In this document: piece after piece, positions 1-6,252 of the stretch
Layout of the letters: every line of letters starts with the position of its first letter
Position numbering within the stretch: the first letter of the stretch is position 1
Assembly: GCA_017885385.1 (NCBI GenBank)
Contig: JAFNGF010000069.1
Location: 5,637-12,680 of the forward strand
Length of the DNA: 7,044 bases
Direction: 5' to 3'
From: Planctomycetota bacterium
GTDB lineage: Bacteria > Planctomycetota > Phycisphaerae > Sedimentisphaerales > Anaerobacaceae
Notes under the pieces: generated by a model
The model's database searches: none
What the model was told of the DNA's origin: nothing
Seen by the model: only the letters and a program-made list of their open reading frames with translations
Position numbers and translations under genes: made by a program

Positions 1-1471
1 ATACTTTGTCCGGGACAACAAAGGGTTCGCGGTAGTTGCGCTTCAGATACATGTTCGCCCAGTCGCTACATTCGCCGACGAATTTCTCCTGCTCCGGGTC
101 CATCGTCAGCATGGGGCCCATAGTGATCAGCTCTTTCTCCAGGTCGACCTCGTTAACCTTGAGATGCTCGATCATCCTGTCGAACGAGTCCATCAGGTAC
201 TCGTTGTCGATGGTGCTCCTGGCCTCGCTGACCGACATCTTCTTGCCCAGCCGGTAGGAGATATTGCCCATGTGGCACAGTGCGCTGGAGAAGTGCCCCT
301 TCTCAATGTCCGCGTTGAGATCGCTGACCTTGCGACTGCGTACGGCGTCAATGAAGTTCTGATGGTGTCTCTCGCCGCCGCCGCCAGCAAACTGCTTGTC
401 GGTTCTCTTGCCGTTGTTTTCCCAGACATAGCCGCCGCCGTCACCTGCGGCCCAATAGCCGTTTTCGCATTGCACGACGACTCCGATATTGGTGCCGGTA
501 CGACGCCAGACGTCCATCGCCTTGTCGCCCTTTTTCCGCGCCAGACCACGGACCTCGAAGATCAGCGGGGCTGGCTTGTAATCGAGGAACACGATCTGTG
601 TGTTGGCCGTCTCGCCGGCATCGTTGACTCTGAATCTGCCGCCGAAGCTCATCACTCGCGGCGCCAGTTTCGGATCACCCAGCGCCCAACGGCCAAGGTC
701 CATCTCGTGAATGCCCTGGTTACCGAGGTCACCGTTGCCGGTGTTCCAGACCCAATGCCAATGGTAGTGGAGGTCCTTTCGTCGCAGCGGTTCCATATCG
801 GCCGGCCCACACCACAGGTTGTAGTCCACGCCCGCCGGCACCGGATTCGGTCCGTTGGTCCCCTCCACAAACCCATTGGTGCCTTCGTAACGCGCCTTAT
901 AACACAGAGAGCGGACCCACTTGATAGCGCCGAGGTTCCCCTGACGGAGCCACTCATACGCGGCCGGATGGGCCTCGGACGAGCGCTTCTGCATGCCGGT
1001 TTGCACAATCCGGTTATACTTGCGGGCGGCCTCAACTGCTTTTCGCCCTTCCCAGATGTTGTGCGAGACCGGCTTTTCGATGTAAACGTCCTTGCCCGCC
1101 TGGCACGCCCAGACTGTTACAAGCGCATGCCAGAAGTTGGGAGTGGCGGAGGTGATCGCGTCAATGTTCTTATCTTCAAGCAGCTTGCGAACATCTACAT
1201 ACTGGTCGACTTTCTGGTTATACTTCTTTTCGAAGTTCTTTGCCTGGCTTTGCAAATGATTCTGGTCTGCATCGCAAAGGGCAACCACCCGCACGCCCTG
1301 CTTCTCATTGAAATACCCGATATGGCCGCTGCCCTGGCCTCCAACTCCGACTATGGCTATACGAATGTCATTGTTCGCACCAAGTACACGAGAACCGGGC
1401 GCCGCCAACGTCATAGCAACACCCGCAGCCATTGAACCTCTCAAGAAATCTCGACGAGTTAACTTACTCAT
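1..1471 (-). CDS. Tat-exported Gfo/Idh/MocA family oxidoreductase, C-terminal end cut by the window
   Basis: This is an NAD(P)-dependent sugar or polyol oxidoreductase of the Gfo/Idh/MocA family, probably exported in folded form. The frame is open from the ATG at 1471 to the window edge (490 codons). It begins with a Tat leader (RRDFLRGS, twin Arg at 6-7, then a hydrophobic stretch to about residue 32). A Rossmann fold follows: IAIVGVGGQGSG, with the GxGGxG dinucleotide motif at 42-47. The family EKP motif lies at 132-134, with K133 the expected catalytic lysine, and IHEMDLGRW at about 254-262 (H255, D258) lies in the C-terminal substrate domain. The last visible residues (EPFVVPDKV) resemble the usual end of planctomycete homologues, and the next codon begins with T, so only the stop may be missing. 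AAAGGAAAGGAA just upstream is a good ribosome site. It lies 65 bp behind the TIM-barrel/DUF6807 gene with no terminator between, so the two are probably co-transcribed. The exact substrate cannot be read from sequence. Confidence 0.93.
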   Translation of the reverse strand, partial: MSKLTRRDFLRGSMAAGVAMTLAAPGSRVLGANNDIRIAIVGVGGQGSGHIGYFNEKQGVRVVALCDADQNHLQSQAKNFEKKYNQKVDQYVDVRKLLEDKNIDAITSATPNFWHALVTVWACQAGKDVYIEKPVSHNIWEGRKAVEAARKYNRIVQTGMQKRSSEAHPAAYEWLRQGNLGAIKWVRSLCYKARYEGTNGFVEGTNGPNPVPAGVDYNLWCGPADMEPLRRKDLHYHWHWVWNTGNGDLGNQGIHEMDLGRWALGDPKLAPRVMSFGGRFRVNDAGETANTQIVFLDYKPAPLIFEVRGLARKKGDKAMDVWRRTGTNIGVVVQCENGYWAAGDGGGYVWENNGKRTDKQFAGGGGERHHQNFIDAVRSRKVSDLNADIEKGHFSSALCHMGNISYRLGKKMSVSEARSTIDNEYLMDSFDRMIEHLKVNEVDLEKELITMGPMLTMDPEQEKFVGECSDWANMYLKRNYREPFVVPDKV

Positions 1472-1536
1472 GATAATTCCTTTCCTTTAGATGCTGCACA
1501 ACTAAGCCCAAGATACCTTGGACTGATTCTGCACCG

Positions 1537-3345
1537 CTAATATCTTGTTTTCGCGTATTCGTGGTAGAGCTCTGCCACTTTTGCCTGCTCACAGTCGCCT
1601 TTGTGAAAATAGAATCGATAGCGGAAAGTCACGCTATCACCGGCTTTGACAGTCAGGTTGCCGGTCCCATCGGGCTTTTTTTCAAAATCGTGCACGCCGA
1701 ACGGATTGGCGGCAAAAAGTCCGTAAGTACGCACGTGCCACCAAGTGGGATGCCTGGGATTTTGTGGATGATCAAAAATTGCCACGCCCACCGCCTGGCC
1801 ATCCAATGGGCCATAGTAATCGCACCAGGCCGCACGTTTGCCCCAAGCATCCCCATCGCGCTGACCTTCACTGTTGACAATATGTCCCTTGGCAACTTTG
1901 CCTTCCACTTGCAGAGTCGGGGCCAAGCGAATCGCCATTGAGCCTTCCTTGGTATCGCCAAAAGTCACGTCGCCATCAGAGGTGTGAATAGTGACCTCAA
2001 AATCCATCATTTGGCAATCGGGTCTCTGGTAAAATCTGTAGGTACGGGTGTCGGTGCAGATGACTTTGCCGCCCGACGCCACCCACTTATTCTGCGACTG
2101 AACAATACCCACATCGCGGCCGGATGAAACCTTAACGAGCTTATCGTGTACGATTTTGCCTGCCTGTGCTCCCCCAGTCCAAAAATCCACGCCGTTCACG
2201 GCTCCGTGCGTAAACCACAGCGAACGATGATGAGGATGGTCGCGGGGCTCATCTTGAGCTTCTTTCATCGGCCAATGCCGGGTAATGTTGACGCCCGTCG
2301 GTCCAATCACCGGATAAAAATATGGCAACGGCACATCCTTGAAGTTGTATTCGGTAAAAAACTGCCCGTTAATTTCAACCTTGACCTTATCCGGCAGCTC
2401 GGTGATTTTTACGCCGGCGCCGCCCGCTCCGGGCCGGCTGGAAGCCGCGCCCTGCGCCTTGCTGACCATCTGCTCGAAAAACTCGCGCTGCTCGATCAGC
2501 GCTTTGACGCGGTCGGCTGGATCGGTACGAGCTTCAAGAAGAATCCAGCCGGTATAGTTTATCGCCACAAATAGGTTCATCAGCTCCTGGTAAGGATAAT
2601 CGCTGACATTAAGCTCGCGAACATGGGCGGTATCGCTGAACCGGTCCCTGACTAGATTGAAATTGTGCTCCAGTCCCTGGCCTTCGAGGTCCTGCGAATT
2701 GCAGTTCCAGCACACGCCGACGTTCGGATGCTCCGCCACGTCCATAATGGCCTTTATGATCGGCAGCGGCGAGCAGCTTCCGTGAACCTCCAGCCGAATC
2801 GGCTGACCGTATTCGGCGCCGAAACGCCCCAGCTCATTAAGGGACTTGCCGATTTGCTCTATAGTCTTTTCCTTCGGCACGCCGGTGGGCAGGTCGTTCG
2901 GCTTAACCTTTACGCCCAGGCCGCCCACGTCGTGGCTGAGCTTGATATACTGCTTTGCTCCTTCGATATCCGCCTTAAGTTTTGCCGGGTCGGCGTGGTG
3001 AAACGCAAAATTGGTTCCCAAGCCCACCAGTGTAACGGAGCTATCGGCAAAACGTTTTTTCACCTCACGCCTTTGCGCGTCGCTAAGATTGGCTTCGACC
3101 TTATGCGCATGCTCTGTCCGCAGCTCAACGCCGAGCACTTTTGTCTTTTCGCAGTTGGCAATCAACGTGGGCAGGTCCCAGTCTCGGCCCCACTGATAAG
3201 TAACAAGCCCGAACCTCATTTTCGAGCCGGGCCTCTCAGCTGCTAACAGCAGCGTTTTGCCTAACGGTCGGCTCACCAAAGCAGCGGCGCCGACGGATAT
3301 AGATCGTTTAAGGAAATCACGGCGGGTGTTCACCAGCATACTCAT
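1537..3345 (-). CDS. Tat-exported fusion: sugar isomerase/epimerase-like TIM barrel plus DUF6807 (PmoA-like) domain
   Basis: This 602-residue protein joins two domains usually found apart. Residues 1-40 are a Tat leader (TRRDFLKRS, twin Arg at 8-9, followed by VGAAALVSRPLG). Residues about 43-294 are an AP-endonuclease-2/xylose-isomerase-like TIM barrel. Likely metal or substrate residues include E74 (GVELRTEHAH), E186 and H188 (IRLEVHGS), the VCWNCN strand at 211-216, and E271 (ILLEART). A Ser/Ala/Gly/Pro linker spans about 295-310. Residues 312-602 are a DUF6807 domain, with DHPHHRSLWF at 369-378 and WWHVRTYGLFAANPFG near the end. That Pfam family is labelled 'methane oxygenase PmoA', but nothing here suggests methane oxidation. 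The start at 3345 is preferred to an in-frame ATG at 3399 because it has GAAGGAG six bases upstream and puts the twin Arg at the expected distance. The gene ends in TAG. With the following Gfo/Idh gene it probably acts in extracytoplasmic sugar conversion; the reaction is unknown. Confidence 0.9.
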   Translation of the reverse strand: MSMLVNTRRDFLKRSISVGAAALVSRPLGKTLLLAAERPGSKMRFGLVTYQWGRDWDLPTLIANCEKTKVLGVELRTEHAHKVEANLSDAQRREVKKRFADSSVTLVGLGTNFAFHHADPAKLKADIEGAKQYIKLSHDVGGLGVKVKPNDLPTGVPKEKTIEQIGKSLNELGRFGAEYGQPIRLEVHGSCSPLPIIKAIMDVAEHPNVGVCWNCNSQDLEGQGLEHNFNLVRDRFSDTAHVRELNVSDYPYQELMNLFVAINYTGWILLEARTDPADRVKALIEQREFFEQMVSKAQGAASSRPGAGGAGVKITELPDKVKVEINGQFFTEYNFKDVPLPYFYPVIGPTGVNITRHWPMKEAQDEPRDHPHHRSLWFTHGAVNGVDFWTGGAQAGKIVHDKLVKVSSGRDVGIVQSQNKWVASGGKVICTDTRTYRFYQRPDCQMMDFEVTIHTSDGDVTFGDTKEGSMAIRLAPTLQVEGKVAKGHIVNSEGQRDGDAWGKRAAWCDYYGPLDGQAVGVAIFDHPQNPRHPTWWHVRTYGLFAANPFGVHDFEKKPDGTGNLTVKAGDSVTFRYRFYFHKGDCEQAKVAELYHEYAKTRY

Positions 3346-3351
3346 ACTTGG

Positions 3352-3358
3352 CTCCTTC
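3352..3358 (-). promoter_or_regulatory. Shine-Dalgarno site fixing the start of the TIM-barrel/DUF6807 gene
   Basis: The minus strand reads GAAGGAG, six bases before the ATG at 3345. No comparable purine-rich site precedes the longer in-frame ATG at 3399. The site therefore favours the shorter protein, whose Tat motif sits close to the N-terminus as expected. Confidence 0.75.
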
Positions 3359-3455
3359 AGTTGCAAGTAGTAACGAGCGAGTTTTAACTGCATTTTCAAG
3401 GGCGCTCACAGCCCGTGCAGCCCAATTTCCTCCAATAGATCTTGGGATACATTTT

Positions 3456-3496
3456 TCAATTGTAAACTGAAAATTGTCAATTGTAAATTTACAATT
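3456..3496. repeat. AT-rich intergenic repeat: 11-bp direct repeat plus 18-bp palindrome
   Basis: TCAATTGTAAA occurs at 3456-3466 and again at 3477-3487, with starts 21 bp apart (two helical turns). The second copy runs into a perfect 18-bp palindrome, AATTGTAAATTTACAATT, at 3479-3496, which contains the murG stop codon (3489-3491). A related AAATTGTCAA unit lies between the copies. The tract stands out as AT-rich against moderate-GC surroundings. Short repeats of this CAATTGTAAA/CAATTTTCAA type are a familiar low-complexity intergenic element in some genomes. The palindrome lacks a GC stem and a T-run, so it does not look like an ordinary terminator. Confidence 0.7.
3459..3487 (-). promoter_or_regulatory. 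Candidate sigma-70-type promoter for the TIM-barrel/DUF6807 and Gfo/Idh genes
   Basis: On the minus strand TTTACA (3487-3482) and TACAAT (3464-3459) are separated by exactly 17 bases. Each differs from the -35 or -10 consensus at one position. Initiation near 3452 would give a leader of about 105 bases before the ATG at 3345. The placement suits the longest gap in the window, where gene content switches from cell-wall synthesis to sugar catabolism. The caution is that the two boxes are the two copies of an AT-rich repeat, so the match could be chance. Confidence 0.4.
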
Positions 3497-4595
3497 TTAT
3501 CAGCCTCTCGGCGATTTTTGAACTGGCATCCAGCCGCGCAACCGTCTTGCAAGCCTCGGCCATCTGCCGGCGTTTTTTCCCATCCTTCATCAACTTCTGC
3601 AATTCCGCCCACAGCCGGTTGGCTCGTTCTTGGCGCTCCGCTAAGTCATCAACTATTACTGCTGCTCCGGCCTCAACAAGTTTGCCGGCATTTAAGTACT
3701 GATGCTTGTCCCTGTGGTAGGGATAAGGCATACAGATGCTCGGCACCCCTGCCGCGGCATACTCTGCCACGCTGACCGCCCCGCTTCTGCCCACCACCAG
3801 GTCTGCAACAGCCAATAAGTTCGGCATATCATCGAAATATCCCAGGACTTTGTGGGCGATTTTTCTGCTGCCGTACATCTTGCTGACTTTATCGAAATTG
3901 GCCTGTCCCGCCAGATGAACAATCTGCCAGTCGTGGGCGAAAGTATCCAGCTTTTCCAGCAGCGAGCAGACCGCCTCGTTGATATTCTCCGACCCGCTCG
4001 ATGCGCCGGTTATAAGCAAAGTCTTTTTATTCTGGTCAAGACCTATCTGTTTTATCGCCTGCTCTGGCTGCGGATTCTCAAAGCCGCTTCGCAGGGGGCA
4101 GCCAACGAGGTGGATTTTCGCGTTGCTTCTGGCAAAATACTGCTGCGTGTCGGCAAACTGCACAAAAATTTCATCTGCCCAACGCGCAATCATTTTGTTT
4201 GCCCTGCCCGGCACAATATCCACATTCAGAAGCGCAACAGACACGTTCAGCTTGTGTGCTGCTCGACAGACCGGCGCCGCGACAAAGCCGCCCACGCCGA
4301 CAACTATAGAGTTGTCACTTGCCGCGATTACCTTTTTTGCGAGCCTGTAACTTTTTGAAAACCAAATGCAAAACTGGACCAATCTGCCCGGGCGGAGCGA
4401 AAAACCCTTTGCCGGCAGTATAGTATATTCAAATCCGGCCCTCTGGAGTATCTGTGCGTCGATGCTGCGGGTGCTGCAGAAGAAATGTATCTTGGCTGCC
4501 GGGGCCAGTGCAGCTATTTTCTCTGCCACTGCGACCGCAGGGTAAATATGTCCCCCTGTCCCGCCGCCGGCAAAGAAAAAACTATGTGCGTTCAC
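3489..4595 (-). CDS. murG: MurG, UDP-GlcNAc:lipid I N-acetylglucosaminyltransferase
   Basis: MurG transfers GlcNAc from UDP-GlcNAc to lipid I on the inner face of the cytoplasmic membrane, giving lipid II, the last intracellular step of peptidoglycan precursor synthesis. The protein has 368 residues, normal for the family, with two Rossmann-like GT-B domains. Visible motifs are FFFAGGGTGGHIYPA (residues 6-20, H16 in the acceptor-side glycine loop), VGVGGFVAAP (99-108), and the donor-side RSGAVSVAEYAAAGVP (270-285, with E278 matching the conserved ribose-binding Glu), followed by MPYPYHRDKHQYLNA (289-303). Two loops depart from the textbook form: LLNVDIVPGRAN (122-133) where HEQNxxxGxxN is common, and TGASSGSENIN (196-206) where GGSxGAxxLN is common. 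An in-frame ATG at 4712 would overlap the upstream gene by 62 bases. The GTG at 4595 is preferred because AGGGAGG lies seven bases before it and the protein then starts just ahead of the first strand. The gene ends in TAA. Confidence 0.96.
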   Translation of the reverse strand: MNAHSFFFAGGGTGGHIYPAVAVAEKIAALAPAAKIHFFCSTRSIDAQILQRAGFEYTILPAKGFSLRPGRLVQFCIWFSKSYRLAKKVIAASDNSIVVGVGGFVAAPVCRAAHKLNVSVALLNVDIVPGRANKMIARWADEIFVQFADTQQYFARSNAKIHLVGCPLRSGFENPQPEQAIKQIGLDQNKKTLLITGASSGSENINEAVCSLLEKLDTFAHDWQIVHLAGQANFDKVSKMYGSRKIAHKVLGYFDDMPNLLAVADLVVGRSGAVSVAEYAAAGVPSICMPYPYHRDKHQYLNAGKLVEAGAAVIVDDLAERQERANRLWAELQKLMKDGKKRRQMAEACKTVARLDASSKIAERLIKL

Positions 4596-4602
4596 CAGAT
4601 AG

Positions 4603-4609
4603 CCTCCCT
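4603..4609 (-). promoter_or_regulatory. Shine-Dalgarno site fixing the GTG start of murG
   Basis: The minus strand reads AGGGAGG, seven bases before the GTG at 4595. It is a strong match to the anti-Shine-Dalgarno sequence. It supports the short form of MurG and removes the apparent overlap with the GH28 gene. Confidence 0.8.
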
Positions 4610-4650
4610 GCCAGGTTGCTTCTAATCGCCGCCCTAACAATCTGCCGTAC

Positions 4651-6204
4651 TCATCGGGTTCGGTTGGCGCCGACGTAGATAGCGAGGTCTTTGACGCCTT
4701 CGCCCCCCTCAAAAAGACGTTTTACATTGCTCAAATCGTTGTTCATTAAAGTAATGTTGTCGGAAAGTTCCGAGTCAACGCGCAAAAAAGTGCCCAGTTT
4801 GTGCGAAGGACGGCAGCCGTGAATAAAGGCGCCATTTACCTGCCTAAGCCATATCAGCGCTTCTGCTGACGCGGTGCTCCGGGCGTCGAAATCGAAAATA
4901 TCCAAATCGTTCACGTCCTCAAAGACCAAAGCGGGTCGGTGGTCGTCCCGCTCAAATCCCAAATCCAAATGCTGAAATCTCAAGCCTCGTGCGTGCCGGC
5001 AGTAAAACCCGTATGCCGGCAGAGTGCCGAACATACTGTACTCCGGATAATCTTTTTCTTTGTCCGCGATTTGCCGCAGCGCATCTTCTCTGGCGCCGCC
5101 GCCTTTGAACCTAATCCGGATATTGCTCAGCGTCACATTTTCAACCGGGAAATTCGGCAGGCCGGTGATTGAACATCCGGTGCTGCCCACGGCAGCCGCC
5201 TGGATGTTGTTAATCATAATGCCCTTTATCGAACCCATGCCGGGCTTTTCGCCCTCGTAACTGCGAGCACGATTGCCCAAACGGATAAATATCGCAGCGC
5301 CAACATTTTCCATAACGATATTTGATACGTTGACCCGCTCCAGCGTTCCGCCATCGACTATTTCCAGAGCAAGCCCGGCTAACCGAGTGTCATAAACCGT
5401 ACAGTTACTGATGGTGATATTCTTGAATCCGCCGCTGGATTCAGTACCCATCTTCAGGGCATTGCAACTGGTGCTGAGCACGCAGCTGGCTACCGTAATA
5501 TTTTCGCAGCCGGTCCCGCCTATACTTTTTAGCACCAGAGCATCGTCACCGCTGCTGATGCGGCAATTGGATACGCAGACTTTCCGGCAGTTATCAATAT
5601 TCAGGCCGTCATTGTTCCTGTTAACCCTGCTGTCTACGCTGATACCATCGATATTTACGCTTTCGCAAGCCCGATACAACTGTGCCCAGGCCGAAGAATC
5701 TCGAAGGGCTATGTCTTTCACTGCGACGTTTTCGCATCGCTCGAAGCGTATGAGAAACGGGCGTTTTTTAGCTACTTCAAACGTTGCGCCCTGACCATCA
5801 ATTACGCCCCGGCCAAGAACAGCAATATTTGCTGCACCCTCTGCGTAGATGATGCTGTCGCCGGTGTAATCGTCAAGACTTTTGCTGCCTAACAGTGTAG
5901 CGCCGGCTTCAATGCACAGGCTAACGCTGCTTTTGAGATAGATCGTGCCGGATAGAAACGTTCCATTGTGCAGGCAAACTTTTCCGCCGCCCGCTTTTGC
6001 ACGGGCGTCAATTGCAGATTGGATGGCTGCCGTATCCAATTTCTTGCCGTCACCCGCCGCTCCATAATCATAAACACTAAATACACCTTCTGCTGACGAC
6101 GCGCCTGCTGCCGCGTTTTGGCCCAAGGCCAAAGAGGTCAAAACCGCTATGACAGAAAATGCCAGGAGCAAAAAGCGCTTGGGCAGAAAGTGTAACTTGA
6201 ACAC
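4651..6204 (-). CDS. Secreted GH28-type (polygalacturonase-like) right-handed beta-helix protein
   Basis: A secreted glycoside hydrolase family 28-like protein of 517 residues, expected to cleave a uronic-acid-containing or other acidic polysaccharide. A type I signal peptide covers residues 1-28 (basic FLPKR, hydrophobic core, LALG before Gln29). The mature N-terminus has the pectinase-fold entry motif VYDYGAAGDGKKLDTAAIQ (44-62). The parallel beta-helix follows, with repeated ENV/ENI/KNI turns. Catalytic-type acids are D199 (NNDGLNID, 197-204) and D220/D221 (SSGDDALVLKS, 217-227). The canonical GHG histidine and RIK lysine of polygalacturonases are not found: the aligned parts read CNALKMGT (247-254) and GLALEI (277-282). 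This resembles a divergent GH28 subgroup, so pectin should not be assumed as the substrate. The start is GTG with AAGGAG eight bases upstream and the stop is TGA. It lies between ftsW and murG with gaps of 48 and 55 bp and is probably transcribed with them. Confidence 0.9.
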   Translation of the reverse strand: MFKLHFLPKRFLLLAFSVIAVLTSLALGQNAAAGASSAEGVFSVYDYGAAGDGKKLDTAAIQSAIDARAKAGGGKVCLHNGTFLSGTIYLKSSVSLCIEAGATLLGSKSLDDYTGDSIIYAEGAANIAVLGRGVIDGQGATFEVAKKRPFLIRFERCENVAVKDIALRDSSAWAQLYRACESVNIDGISVDSRVNRNNDGLNIDNCRKVCVSNCRISSGDDALVLKSIGGTGCENITVASCVLSTSCNALKMGTESSGGFKNITISNCTVYDTRLAGLALEIVDGGTLERVNVSNIVMENVGAAIFIRLGNRARSYEGEKPGMGSIKGIMINNIQAAAVGSTGCSITGLPNFPVENVTLSNIRIRFKGGGAREDALRQIADKEKDYPEYSMFGTLPAYGFYCRHARGLRFQHLDLGFERDDHRPALVFEDVNDLDIFDFDARSTASAEALIWLRQVNGAFIHGCRPSHKLGTFLRVDSELSDNITLMNNDLSNVKRLFEGGEGVKDLAIYVGANRTR

Positions 6205-6212
6205 GAGCCGAT

Positions 6213-6218
6213 CTCCTT
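6213..6218 (-). promoter_or_regulatory. Shine-Dalgarno site for the GTG start of the GH28 gene
   Basis: The minus strand reads AAGGAG, eight bases before the GTG at 6204. It supports the GTG start, which places a complete signal peptide at the N-terminus. Confidence 0.7.
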
Positions 6219-6252
6219 ACAAAGTGACAGCGAGCAGCACCGCAAAAGGCAA

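Noticed and set aside
164..1435. 423-codon open frame on the plus strand
   Set aside because: It is antisense to the Gfo/Idh gene, whose minus-strand frame carries a Tat leader, Rossmann motif and EKP motif. The plus-strand translation shows no recognisable domain.
1508..1521. CCAAG-GTAT-CTTGG hairpin between the TIM-barrel gene and the Gfo/Idh gene
   Set aside because: The stem is only five pairs and no T-run follows on the minus strand. It is too weak to call a terminator.
2665..3246. 193-codon open frame on the plus strand
   Set aside because: It is antisense to the TIM-barrel domain and has no domain-like features. It is a shadow of codon bias in the real gene.
3479..3496. 18-bp palindrome at the end of murG as a terminator
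   Set aside because: The stem is almost all A-T and has no adjacent T-run on the minus strand, so stable termination is unlikely. It is recorded as a repeat instead.
3406..3612. Small minus-strand open frame across the murG end and the gap
   Set aside because: It overlaps murG out of frame, and its LQLTIFSLQL stretch is simply the translated AT-rich repeat. No ribosome site is evident.
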